From positions 62,001-126,000 of the forward strand of contig JAGQDJ010000145.1 of NCBI GenBank assembly GCA_022885665.1: a DNA stretch of 64,000 bases, read 5' to 3'. Every line of letters begins with the position of its first letter. The first letter of the stretch is position 1. Both the position numbers and the translations under genes were made by a program. Positions 49,201-52,161 of the stretch are shown piece by piece. Below the pieces are notes generated by a model. The model saw nothing but the letters and a program-made list of their open reading frames with translations. It was not told where the DNA came from and made no database searches. The DNA is from Triops longicaudatus (Eukaryota > Arthropoda > Branchiopoda > Notostraca > Triopsidae).

Positions 49201-51089
49201 AACCAGGTGTGCGTAACCAATTGTTGTCCGTGTCTGTTAAAGCGGCGCTTTCTTTGACCGACAGACAACCAAAGAAGATTTCTTTGGCTTTTTTGTCCTG
49301 GGACATCAAACGTATCGGGATTTCCCGTAAACCAACTTCAAAAACCAGTTTGGCCCTTTTTAGCTTCTCCGCGGAAGGACCTTTGCTTGAAAAATGAAAA
49401 AATAAATGTAGCGCCCTAGTGTCGTAGCGACCCAAAAAGAAACCATTGTTAACTACCAATGTGCTCGTTAGCATTCCTGTGGTGTGAAAAATGTCATCTG
49501 GGGACCATCAAACCTCAAACTCCAAGTTCGAACACCGTTTCCTTATAGTAAAACCGAGTCAGCAACTCAATGCCCCCGCTGTAGACTTCCCCGAGTGCAC
49601 TGCCCTCTGGGCCATTTCCGGAGCACGTGGTTTTGCGCGCCAAAGGTGACGACTGACAGATTCTGCAGCACCCTATCAGAGCTGCTGGGCGACAAAACAG
49701 TCAACGATTTTTCGTTCGAGAAAGTTAGCAACCAGAAAATACTTCAAATTCAACGGAACGGGATTGGAGCTATTTTAAGCGCAAAGCAAATAATTCCATG
49801 AACGCCACTGGTTATCCTCGCAGAACGCATGCTCAGTCAAAGCTGACTTACAACTCTTCAAAACATCCAGCGCTATGATAACTAATGCTAAAAGCTCGCT
49901 GCTTTGAGTTTGGTTTGCGCCCAACTTTGCAACAAAAGGATGGAAGGGGTGATAAGACACAAGAAAGCGCAAAGAATGTCGTGCCAGACACTAACGTAAA
50001 GAAGTTTACTTTCCTTTTCGTTCTCTGGGTCTTCAAACGTTTACAAATAGGTAGAGTCACGGTGTTTCAAAAGCTAAGCACGGAATTGCAGTTTAATATG
50101 GACTGTATGCAGAGCCGTACACAGGATTTTGATTCGGTTAGAGTCCGGACGGAGGTTTTGAAAACAAAACATATGTAAGTGGTTCTTAGTTATGAAATTT
50201 AGGTCCGTCCGTCCTGAAAGATATTAAAATTCAACTCGCTTGCTGCAGATTTTGAGTCAATTTTAGACAGAACTATTAAGTTTGTCCAGCAAGTTATACA
50301 ACCTCGGTTTTCTTTGTTACAAGGTTAGACCGAACGAGAAAAAATCGTTCGGATCAGAAGAAAACGACAAATTTAAAAGTTTTCCCTAAATAACTCAAGT
50401 AACTAAATTCATAAGCTCTTTAGAAATGCATGTGTTTTCCTGGAGCATTTCATTTTAAACGTCGCTAGTGCTTTTTACTTACCCCCATATTTCTAGTTTC
50501 ACGGGTGTTACATCTTAGAATACGTGATCTGGCTTCCATTGGTTCGATTTTGACTCAGAAAAATATTGTTTATTGCTTCCTAACGCTTGTTTTGCTCTTT
50601 CACAGTGCGAACTTTCTTTAAACCCGTTTAACTTTGTTATTTGTTGCGTGCAGAACTGTTGCATTTCGTACGATATTATCCAGAAAGCGTGATTTCTGTT
50701 ACAGGAAAAGCATTCCGCTTAGTGAAAACCCCCTAACTTGTTGAATCTTCGTGTTTTTATGCAAAAAAGCGAAGTTATAAGTTAAATGGTTGCCTTTTAC
50801 TCACCATTTGACTGGGCGTTTTCGGTTTACGATGGACGTTAGGAATCTTCTGCCCACCTATGACGCATAAAGAGACTCAAAATCAAAACAATGGAAGCGG
50901 AAGTAGTGAATGAATCTGGTATTTCAAGACTGTTGACTCAGTGTTAATGATTGGCGAATGAAAAGGTTTACTCAGGGCTTCGATGACGTCAATGAGCACA
51001 ATTCCGTCGAGTACATCCCGGGTCAAGTCGCTAACGCGGCGTTTGGATTTGCCCTTCTCCAGATAATGATTGGCCCAGCTGGTGTAGAT
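2106..51089 (-). CDS. NAV2/sick-like: Neuron navigator homolog (NAV2/NAV3/sickie/UNC-53 type), 25 exons, 5' end incomplete
   Basis: Navigators are cytoskeletal proteins that track microtubule plus ends and guide axon and cell migration. I joined 25 exons with canonical GT-AG boundaries; their lengths sum to 6039 nt, or 2013 codons with the stop. Domain order is that of NAV2/NAV3: CH domain (about 1-105), Ser/Pro/Lys-rich linker with S/TxIP motifs (133-590), conserved short blocks (591-1230), coiled coils (about 1250-1330 and 1480-1550), AAA-type ATPase region (about 1570-1960). The presence of the CH domain separates it from vertebrate NAV1. About 2012 residues is somewhat shorter than vertebrate NAV2 and NAV3, and the N-terminal residues before the CH domain are missing. 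Introns range from 76 nt to 17.5 kb. The family assignment is firm; the exact exon list is inferred from sequence and phase only. Confidence 0.95.
2475..2527 (-). promoter_or_regulatory. Extended polypyrimidine tract before the last navigator exon
   Basis: On the minus strand this is an almost pure T run interrupted by single A residues, ending in gtcattacag at the exon 25 acceptor. It is far longer than needed for U2AF binding. It also makes spurious Phe-rich ORFs on the minus strand, which I disregard. Confidence 0.5.
2778..3196 (-). CDS. NAV2/sick-like: Navigator exon 24: Walker B and C-terminal AAA lid, sensor 1 altered
   Basis: 419 nt, phase 2 in and 1 out. Encodes KVESKSCKDLRYQLFRIEGP, then TTVEVALLDDLQSQ with Walker B-like ALLDD, and later LLGFLGRYLRRKMMHEVLTR and YLEKHGAEDSVIG. 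GFLxRYLRRK and YLEKHxxxDxxIG are navigator landmarks. Where the family has IIGTTNQP, this protein reads VVGVMAAPH, so the sensor-1 Thr-Asn pair is missing. Acceptor cttgaaaag is poor; donor ATAG|gtatac is usable. The missing sensor may mean weak or no hydrolysis. Confidence 0.93.
3483..3862 (-). CDS. NAV2/sick-like: Navigator exon 23: Walker A of the AAA-type ATPase region
   Basis: 380 nt, phase 0 in and 2 out. Starts EYLTHVDVTTSLGIDITSVA, and near its end carries NMLKNQKKLLLVGPSGGGKS followed by YLAKKLAKAFLW. GPSGGGKS (about residues 1722-1729) is an intact Walker A loop; the vertebrate version has T where this has G and T for S. The region before it (VTEVELRL, then LTPKHFLKNAL) matches the family in pattern. 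Acceptor tttccttgatag, donor CTCAA|gtaaat. P-loop lysine and serine are present, so nucleotide binding is plausible. Confidence 0.95.
3950..4125 (-). CDS. NAV2/sick-like: Navigator exon 22: pre-ATPase domain
   Basis: 176 nt, phase 1 in and 0 out. Encodes ERLMGDTSDKDAKIVPVKLH, then ELPLSVLIGYVSISGKTKWE and KLDESLRQLFQ. The GYVSISGKTKWEKLDESLRQLF segment corresponds to the vertebrate G-x-SKVSGKVDWKxLDE region that folds ahead of the AAA module. Acceptor ttttctcaacag, donor CAA|gtaagg. Confidence 0.94.
4228..4369 (-). CDS. NAV2/sick-like: Navigator exon 21: end of coiled coil, linker
   Basis: 142 nt, phase 0 in and 1 out. Encodes EELVALQQDNARLQQQLARQ, RSLSLASSQASLGP, and a short acidic/Ser linker ending SSSPSW. 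It finishes the heptads (LQQDNARLQQQL) and leads into the C-terminal region. Acceptor gacgattttcag, donor TGGG|gtaaga. Intron 20 before it is 79 nt. Confidence 0.92.
4449..4626 (-). CDS. NAV2/sick-like: Navigator exon 20: second coiled coil
   Basis: 178 nt, phase 2 in and 0 out. Encodes KTQSEGECTSVDSASSEPEV, then VEELKQQLRQKDMVLTDIRL and EALSSAHQLEALRETVNRMR. LTDIRLEALSSAHQLxxLRET is nearly diagnostic of navigators. Acceptor gtttttcttacag, donor AGG|gtaaga. It extends the parallel coiled coil preceding the ATPase region. Confidence 0.95.
4627..5366 (-). other. Navigator intron 19
   Basis: 740 nt. A plain intron with gtaatt donor and tttttcttacag acceptor. Small inverted and repeated fragments are present but nothing coding is recognised. 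Confidence 0.7.
5367..5899 (-). CDS. NAV2/sick-like: Navigator exon 19: coiled coil and WLRSSFSKAF block
   Basis: 533 nt, phase 0 in and 2 out. Opens AHVVVAFEQSLASMTQRLQT, then LTASAEQKESDLVDLRKQLE, a strongly conserved navigator coiled coil. A Ser-rich stretch and an SPSPSPSP run coded by GGCGAC-like repeats follow, then KKKNWLRSSFSKAFGGKNKK, the conserved W-LRSSF-KAF basic motif. Acceptor ttttacattctag, donor GACAA|gtaatt; the donor overlaps the in-frame stop TAA that would end the unspliced ORF. Confidence 0.95.
5900..6923 (-). other. Navigator intron 18
   Basis: 1.0 kb. Contains one box of the GTCTCTTACATCCGGGTTC-like family near 6296-6320, and a 9-bp inverted repeat (6085-6093 with 6114-6122, ATGCAAGTC and its complement). 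No coding sequence recognised. Confidence 0.7.
6924..7078 (-). CDS. NAV2/sick-like: Navigator exon 18: first coiled coil
   Basis: 155 nt, phase 1 in and 0 out. Encodes HGSSLSLVSTASSSIYSTQE then EKQAAEIRRLRRDLAEAQEK and VNTLSGQLSTN. The SLVST-SS-IYSTxEEK entry and the heptad-like IRRLRRDLAEAQEKVNTL match the start of the navigator coiled-coil region, likely a dimerisation element. Acceptor cctatgtggcag, donor AAC|gtaagc. Confidence 0.93.
7158..7354 (-). CDS. NAV2/sick-like: Navigator exon 17: STRSEKVYPSMLQR block
   Basis: 197 nt, phase 2 in and 1 out. Encodes RSTRSEKVYPSMLQRTENGN, then a Pro/Asn linker and RSSLGHLGSLLSRLGSRDDE. STRSEKVYPSML is a highly conserved navigator segment. Acceptor gactatattag, donor GAAT|gtaagg. 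The following intron is 79 nt. Confidence 0.92.
7493..7601 (-). CDS. NAV2/sick-like: Navigator exon 16: LLSRDFYMTNPPSPRLNRSN block
   Basis: 109 nt, phase 1 in and 2 out. Encodes ELLSDSEVITANKNLLSRDF then YMTNPPSPRLNRSNSV. SPRLxRSNS(I/V)R is the kind of basic SP motif seen just before the STRSEKLYPSML block in navigators. Acceptor acgtttctccacag, donor GAG|gtaagc. I found it because exons 15 and 17 do not match in phase; this exon resolves the mismatch. It is too short for the ORF threshold. Confidence 0.88.
8431..9097. mobile_element. hAT-like MITE (non-autonomous DNA transposon)
   Basis: The left end CAGGGATGTCCAACTC and the complement of the right end, CAGGAGTGTCCAACCC, form imperfect terminal inverted repeats that extend to ...TTCGCCAA on both sides. 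Flanking octamers ttctattc and ttttatcc differ at two positions, consistent with an old 8-bp target duplication. CAGGGGTGTCCAA-type ends are typical of hAT elements. There is no transposase ORF inside its 667 bp. Confidence 0.75.
10210..10470. repeat. Repeat with opposed GTAAGAGA / TCTCTTAC boxes
   Basis: Contains ctgatgtaagagaaacccg at about 10333 and, in the opposite orientation, tctcttacatccgggttcc at about 10448. The same box recurs at 6296, 23041, 42160-42690 and 52205. Its right part ends 36 nt short of the exon 15 donor. Confidence 0.5.
10506..11437 (-). CDS. NAV2/sick-like: Navigator exon 15: large Ser-rich exon ending in SGSKYGNWIRHSSSYAAQRNAQ
   Basis: 932 nt, phase 2 in and 1 out, the largest exon. 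Long Ser tracts (SSPRVTTSSSSSSLPNTNS) are followed by ordered-looking patches: AQQMAQNYRERFAHHSQSLP, TEYVGTFKSTKSEEWTDL, and the well-conserved end SLSDTPYANYAELMSGSKYG and NWIRHSSSYAAQRNAQ. Acceptor tatttttctctatag, donor CAAG|gtacag. An alternative donor 6 nt further on would change the phase. GC-rich codons contrast with the AT-rich introns. Confidence 0.92.
11438..12766 (-). other. Navigator intron 14
   Basis: 1.3 kb, AT-rich. No repeats or coding sequence recognised apart from short A and G runs (for example near 12664). Confidence 0.7.
12767..12935 (-). CDS. NAV2/sick-like: Navigator exon 14: Ser/Arg-rich linker
   Basis: 169 nt, phase 1 in and 2 out. Begins GTREETNGVQLMESRLTSAS, continues KGQSSIGAFRERNTSS and ends FGYVSRPSLDSR. 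SRPSLDSR and RERNTSS look like phosphorylation-type Ser/Arg patches. Acceptor aaaatggatatag is weak in pyrimidines; donor AAG|gtgagt is good. The frame runs open from an ATG just upstream, so the acceptor choice rests on phase with exon 13. Confidence 0.8.
13109..13191 (-). CDS. NAV2/sick-like: Navigator exon 13: charged linker
   Basis: 83 nt, phase 2 in and 1 out. Encodes RSESRDSSSDGRKLERAKMN then GTALEKKK. Acceptor tcgtttatttatccag, donor AAAAG|gtaagt. The segment is strongly basic/acidic and probably disordered. It is supported by phase match on both sides rather than by similarity, and is too short for an ORF call. Confidence 0.82.
13192..14920 (-). other. Navigator intron 12
   Basis: 1.7 kb. 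Pyrimidine-rich on the plus strand in places. Overlapping ORFs at 14429-15094 run on both strands into exon 12 and its shadow; I do not consider them genes. Confidence 0.7.
14921..15051 (-). CDS. NAV2/sick-like: Navigator exon 12: QISSSQWKKYAEGG region
   Basis: 131 nt, phase 0 in and 2 out. Encodes MELPGSGLYGGHQYRQISSS then QWKKYAEGGKFPPDVESLRT and QRC. Acceptor gtcgttctag, donor GCAG|gtaagc. The internal Met at the first position is not taken as a start because the frame is open from exon 11 and the acceptor is strong. An alternative start of a shorter isoform here cannot be excluded. Confidence 0.85.
15052..15361 (-). other. Navigator intron 11
   Basis: 310 nt, gtaagt donor and cttctag-type acceptor. 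Nothing else seen. Confidence 0.7.
15362..15410 (-). CDS. NAV2/sick-like: Navigator exon 11: 49-nt exon
   Basis: Phase 2 in and 0 out. Encodes (S)VDDSSSLSSGISDPWG; the DDSSSLSSGISD core is a conserved navigator motif. Acceptor ctgtctttctgcag, donor GGG|gtaagt. It follows the 9.2-kb intron and lies 310 nt before exon 12. A 49-nt exon is near the lower limit for exon definition, so it may need intronic enhancers. It is too short for the usual ORF threshold. Confidence 0.85.
18710..19165. repeat. Degenerate array with AACAATGA-type cores
   Basis: Roughly every 45-60 nt a core such as caacaatga, aacaatgaaa or acaacaatgg recurs (for example near 18718, 18765, 18808, 18955, 19014, 19060, 19113), separated by unrelated-looking spacers. 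Similar cores appear at 33530-33660, 55320-55565 and 62030-62350. Confidence 0.5.
19925..20170. promoter_or_regulatory. GC/CpG-rich block in intron 10, possible internal promoter
   Basis: A cluster of CG dinucleotides (ctcgcgaacgtgc, gagcagcgcg, acgccgaggacgcc, ctcgcgcgcat) in otherwise AT-rich intron, followed by a G-rich tract (gggcaggggcgaggggaggg). It lies upstream of exon 11 in the direction of transcription. Navigator genes are known to use internal promoters for short isoforms; the promoter role here is inference. Confidence 0.3.
24400..24441. repeat. Short tandem repeat (acataataagtag units)
   Basis: Two direct acataataagtag units flanked by gtagacaaactag copies form a small interleaved tandem immediately downstream of exon 10. 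The array is too short to classify. Confidence 0.6.
24608..24740 (-). CDS. NAV2/sick-like: Navigator exon 10: conserved DGYMSEGG block
   Basis: 133 nt, phase 1 in and 2 out. Encodes GGDSGKSSAGSDVGLDGYMS then EGGASVYARRLHNLAQLRGF and RDDE. I recall DGYMSEGGAS-Y-RR as a conserved navigator block, though its function is not known to me. Acceptor gtcttcggaatag, donor AAAG|gtatct. It precedes the 9.2-kb intron. Confidence 0.88.
24861..24981 (-). CDS. NAV2/sick-like: Navigator exon 9: conserved DTEDDMAVN block
   Basis: 121 nt, phase 0 in and 1 out. Encodes DPPRKVDTEDDMAVNVPPMS followed by PLLKTQSWGLRGMHPSYRTL. From memory of the family, the KVDTEDDMAVN...PLLKTQ pattern is among the best conserved short blocks of the navigator linker. 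Acceptor tttccgtag, donor CTGG|gttagt. No domain is assigned to the block; it may be a protein-binding site. Confidence 0.88.
25257..25293 (+). repeat. Poly(A) run of 37 on the plus strand
   Basis: An uninterrupted A37. It follows a purine-rich plus-strand stretch with an open frame (24938-25225). It may be the tail of a retroposed sequence or simple homopolymer expansion; no target duplication was found. Confidence 0.7.
25856..26537. mobile_element. pogo/Tigger-like MITE with TA target duplication
   Basis: The left end CAGTAAAATCTCGCAATAAC and the complement of the right end, CAGTAAAAATCTCACTATAA, are near-identical inverted termini, each flanked by TA. CAGTA-AA-CTCG-TATAA ends are typical of pogo/Tigger DNA transposons of the Tc1-mariner superfamily. 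The interior has TTAGGTTAG-like degenerate repeats and no transposase. The 682-bp interior is shared with copies at 48145-48560 and 60400-60790. Confidence 0.8.
27008..27872 (-). CDS. NAV2/sick-like: Navigator exon 8: large disordered exon
   Basis: 865 nt, phase 2 in and 0 out. Begins KMPESSMVTLAVFDQP, then a long low-complexity stretch rich in Ser, Pro, Lys and Thr with repeated SPK/SPKxKP patterns typical of microtubule-lattice binding. TGIPKP at about 454 is another TxIP-like motif. It ends in an acidic then basic segment (LDLGEDDDEGARRRD, then EEDRR). Donor CGC|gtaaga, acceptor gtattgcag. Codons here are markedly GC-richer than the flanking introns, which supports coding. Confidence 0.9.
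27949..28072 (-). CDS. NAV2/sick-like: Navigator exon 7: linker with TRIP motif
   Basis: 124 nt, phase 1 in and 2 out. Encodes VPLSPRASSSSGFSSAKSDS, then STSACGDTRIPSSEDTPRSS. TRIP at about 289-292 fits the TxIP variant of the EB-binding motif. Acceptor cttgttcatttcag, donor gccaa|gtaaaa. The following intron is only 76 nt. SSGFSSAKSDS resembles the Ser-rich patches between S/TxIP motifs in vertebrate navigators. Confidence 0.83.
28073..28452 (-). other. Navigator intron 6
   Basis: 380 nt, very A-rich on the plus strand (T-rich transcript). No other feature. Confidence 0.7.
28453..28637 (-). CDS. NAV2/sick-like: Navigator exon 6: Ser/Pro-rich linker
   Basis: 185 nt, phase 2 in and 1 out. 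Encodes RPASTASSTDFSKPTSHISS, then a stretch ending in TPTYDKLRFSKPCDKPK. Acceptor tttgtgttcag, donor AAAG|gtgata. No folded domain is visible; the short aromatic/basic YDKLRFSKP patch stands out in an otherwise Ser/Thr/Pro-rich segment. Assignment rests on frame continuity and good splice sites. Confidence 0.8.
28638..29169 (-). other. Navigator intron 5
   Basis: 532 nt. A 60-codon minus ORF (28711-28893) lacks similarity and is not needed for phase. No repeats recognised. Confidence 0.65.
29170..29281 (-). CDS. NAV2/sick-like: Navigator exon 5: linker with SMIP motif
   Basis: 112 nt, phase 1 in and 2 out. Encodes APVVLSAANTNNNIGNSP, then GGSMIPTPRSHRNSASSSSR. SMIPTPR (about residues 183-189) is a textbook SxIP EB1-binding motif with a following basic residue. 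Acceptor ctttgcccgctttag, donor gag|gtaaaa. An internal cag, 18 nt downstream in the same phase, is an alternative acceptor. Confidence 0.85.
29835..30165. repeat. Dispersed repeat, copy 1 of 2
   Basis: Shares a diverged collinear block with 43320-43625, including ttaaacttaaactagct, aattaaatttgggtt, gcaaaaggattgattgtt and the ctcctttacaagatatca / ctcctttgcaggatctca pair. The two copies are about 13 kb apart in direct orientation. No coding capacity. Confidence 0.65.
30205..30715. repeat. Local direct duplication, CTCCGGC-rich
   Basis: Block A (about 30210-30390) and block B (about 30580-30715) align: gagtgaaccgcagtcactcc with gagcgaaccacctttactcc, ttgactgctgttacgttttc with ttgactactatcgtgttttc, and ctgcttgtcgagtggttctc with cggcttgtcgagggctctcg. 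Unit offset is about 365 nt. Between them is ataatgaaccctggttataa, a pogo-end-like string. Confidence 0.6.
31180..31268 (-). CDS. NAV2/sick-like: Navigator exon 4: basic linker with TAIP motif
   Basis: 89 nt, phase 2 in and 1 out. Encodes KMSLSKPGTAIPVSS followed by AVPKKSGLPSKSGVP. TAIP fits the S/TxIP class of EB-protein-binding motifs, flanked by Lys/Ser/Pro as in known plus-end trackers. SGLP and SGVP repeat a related pattern. Acceptor gttgttaatag, donor CAG|gtaact. The frame and composition fit the start of the navigator disordered region. Confidence 0.85.
31269..33025 (-). other. Navigator intron 3
   Basis: 1.8 kb. Contains a probable mini hAT element at 32301-32403 and pyrimidine-rich stretches around 31490-31800 on the plus strand. 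No exon needed by phase. Confidence 0.65.
32301..32403. mobile_element. Possible mini hAT element
   Basis: The left end tactgcttctcaaacttt and the complement of the right end, tagtggttctcaacctt, resemble the CAGTGGTTCTCAACCTTT inverted termini of hAT (Charlie-like) elements. About 100 bp, no coding. The outermost bases are not CAG, so the boundaries are uncertain. Confidence 0.35.
33026..33252 (-). CDS. NAV2/sick-like: Navigator exon 3: end of CH domain
   Basis: 227 nt, phase 0 in and 2 out. It begins VDNINACLSFL and contains the strongly conserved ILGLFFALSRYKQQQ segment that closes the navigator CH domain, followed by a Gln/Glu/Lys-rich tail (HEQQ...PEKKEMAT). Acceptor ggtttccgcag, donor gtgagt. 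The domain is of the single, type-3-like CH class. Such CH domains are linked to cytoskeletal binding, but actin binding cannot be read from sequence alone. Confidence 0.95.
37950..38200. repeat. AACTTAA/CTAACC-rich degenerate repeat
   Basis: A stretch made of many variants of aacttaa, taatcta and cttaacct. The same texture occurs inside the pogo-like MITE at 26100-26220 and the copies at 48240-48340 and 60420-60540, so this is probably a degraded member without recognisable termini. Confidence 0.45.
39216..39312. repeat. Minisatellite, unit close to atcgcttatggttacaaca
   Basis: About four to five imperfect direct units: ttatggttacaacaatcgct, ttatgcaatcgc, ttatggttacaaatcgc, ttatggtttacagcaatcgc, ttatggttacaacaattgc. 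It keeps a plus-strand frame open (39130-39522), but I regard that as repeat-driven. Confidence 0.75.
42160..42690. repeat. Cluster of GTCTCTTACATCCGGGTTC-like boxes in both orientations
   Basis: Boxes: aacccggatttatgagac (42174), aatgtaagagac (42275), tcttatatctgggctc (42301), gtctcttatttccgggctc (42390), gcatttaagagac (42561), acccgggttcag (42592), ggcgtaagagac (42640), tcttttacgtacgggttcag (42675). Orientation alternates. Single boxes occur elsewhere in the window. Confidence 0.6.
42975..43095. repeat. Hairpin-rich CCGGAT repeat
   Basis: CCGGATAAGAAG (43053-43064) pairs perfectly with CTTCTTATCCGG (43081-43092) across a 16-nt loop. An outer imperfect pair, ggccggattagcgggaat and attcccatccggcc, lies just to the left. 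Likely a foldback-type or MITE relic. Confidence 0.6.
43320..43625. repeat. Dispersed repeat, copy 2 of 2
   Basis: Diverged copy of 29835-30165 in the same orientation, with shared strings aattaaatttgggtt and gcaaaaggattgattgtt. It starts about 120 nt after the CCGGAT hairpin repeat. Confidence 0.65.
45150..45360. promoter_or_regulatory. GC-rich island with GCGCTGAT hairpin, function unknown
   Basis: An abrupt GC/CpG-rich block in AT-rich intron. GCGCTGAT (45197-45204) and ATCAGCGC (45217-45224) form an 8-bp stem over a 12-nt loop that itself contains gagcgc. tcacgtgactca, an E-box CACGTG next to an AP-1-like TGACTCA, follows at about 45312. Possible alternative promoter or insulator. Confidence 0.3.
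48145..48560. repeat. Relative of the pogo-like MITE, copy
   Basis: Begins acagtcgataaattacccaacattgc (compare taatacccaacattgc inside the element at 25856-26537), with taacctaactcaa texture, then a 3' block (gtttagtcgaaaattt, acgatttgcggtaacgggcg, gaaaactattgagaagtac) that also occurs at 60660-60775. Target duplications not resolved. Confidence 0.6.
49158..49397 (-). CDS. Possible exon of an unidentified minus-strand transcript in intron 2
   Basis: The minus frame reads KGPSAEKLKRAKLVFEVGLR, EIPIRLMSQDKKAKEIFFGC, LSVKESAALTDTDNNWLRTP, GFGKKSLDKENLWVKHR. It follows a strong acceptor-like ttttttcatttttcaag and ends at a gtgaaa donor-like site, phase 2 in and out. That phase does not fit between navigator exons 2 and 3. 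The composition looks protein-like but I recognise no family. It may be chance. Confidence 0.25.
50805..50857 (-). CDS. NAV2/sick-like: Navigator exon 2: 53-nt exon within the CH domain
   Basis: This exon completes the middle of the CH domain: SGQKIPNVHRKPKTPSQM, where the first S is split over the junction. It aligns with the vertebrate stretch that ends in a Cys-Pro-Lys...SQM pattern. Acceptor gcgtcatag, donor ATG|gtgagt. Phase 1 in, 0 out, exactly what exons 1 and 3 require. It lies only 114 nt from exon 1 but 17.5 kb from exon 3. It is too short for automatic ORF calls. Confidence 0.9.
50972..51089 (-). CDS. NAV2/sick-like: Navigator exon 1 (first recognised): start of CH domain
   Basis: 118 nt, enters in phase 0, leaves in phase 1. 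It encodes IYTSWANHYLEKGK and continues to DLTRDVLDGIVLIDVIEAL, the first helices of the navigator CH domain (family pattern IYTxWANHYL...DxTDGxxL). The acceptor is a clear ttttctgttgcag; the donor is gtaaac after CTGA. The frame is also open upstream of the acceptor to an ATG near 51212, but that part looks intronic (poly-T and no similarity). The preceding coding exon must end in phase 0 and was not located. Confidence 0.93.
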
Positions 51090-52161
51090 CTGCAACAGAA
51101 AACCAAGCAAACGGTAAATTAGGAACCACTTAGCCTGAACGTTTTTTTTTTTTTTGGGCTGGTGCTCGACTTGTCCGTGATAGGGCCCCGTAATAACAAT
51201 TACCCAACGCACCCAAGCGTGTATGCACTGGTCGAAAAGCCGAGCGGTAGGTCATTATCGACCACATACGGGGAGATGGTAACAGACAGGCTAAGAATGT
51301 CTTCCTTGAGAAAAATGATCTAATCCCGCTTTAAACGCCACTTGAAACCTCCACAAATAAAAGGAAAATCAATAAGAAAAAAAATCACTTCCGCTTTTAC
51401 GTCCTTAAACTTGATGAGTGGTCAAAAAGGGCTTTAACCCCTTGAACGCGATTTTTAGGAGCTATTAAAAAGCCTTTCCGGACTATTAAACTGTGGTGGT
51501 TTTAGCTGGTGTGTATGAAAGGAGCTGGTTAAAGGCAATTTGTTTACTGTTGAAATTAGGGGTAGTTAAACTGGTTTGGGGGATCCTTATTTTCTTTCGT
51601 CTCCGGGTAAGCTTACATGAAATGGCAGTCAAGGTGGATTTGGATGGCTTTCTTTGTAATATTAGATTATGCTAGCGACATTTCAGAGTGCCATTGTTCG
51701 ATACATTTTTCCTGCCTAAGGTTCATATATAATTCATGTATAATAAATAGTGTTGAGAGTAAGGTTCAGGTTCTCGCTTTTGCCCAAGAATTCATTGTTG
51801 AGCTCGAAAATTTTGGTTGAATGATTTGTTGGGTAGGAGTTACCCAAAGATGCGCTGATAGGTTTACATAGAAACTTATATCATTCCGGAATATGCGTTT
51901 CCTTTTCACTATTGCACTTTTTATTCAATTTACAATTCATTTTCATTGTTTGAGGGCTTCTCACCATGAAAGCTTATAACAGCATCTGAACTGCTGTTAC
52001 CTAAAAGTATTCATGTCTATGGGAGTTTTTGGCGGATAAGACAAATGTTATTTTACTACTTCAGTTCTTTCTGAGAATCATCTTTTCCACTCCAAATTTA
52101 AGAAACTTGAATTTCAGCTTTTCTTTACATGGGTTCCGTTGCCCAAACTACTTGTACCTAA

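Larger units (their letters stand above)
33253..50804 (-). other. Navigator intron 2 (17.5 kb, inside the CH domain)
   Basis: By far the largest intron. It holds dispersed repeats (37950-38200, 42160-42690, 42975-43095, 43320-43625, 48145-48560), a 19-22-bp minisatellite (39216-39312), a GC-rich hairpin block (45150-45360), and a possible unrelated exon (49158-49397, minus). Orphan ORFs such as plus 37104-37454 (116 codons) have no recognised motif. Large first introns of navigators often carry enhancers; that is not visible here. Confidence 0.7.

Noticed and set aside
51090..51212. Translation start at the ATG near 51212, reading directly into the CH exon
   Set aside because: The stretch contains a T-rich tract and a good acceptor immediately before IYTSWANHYL, and vertebrate navigators have a splice junction here.
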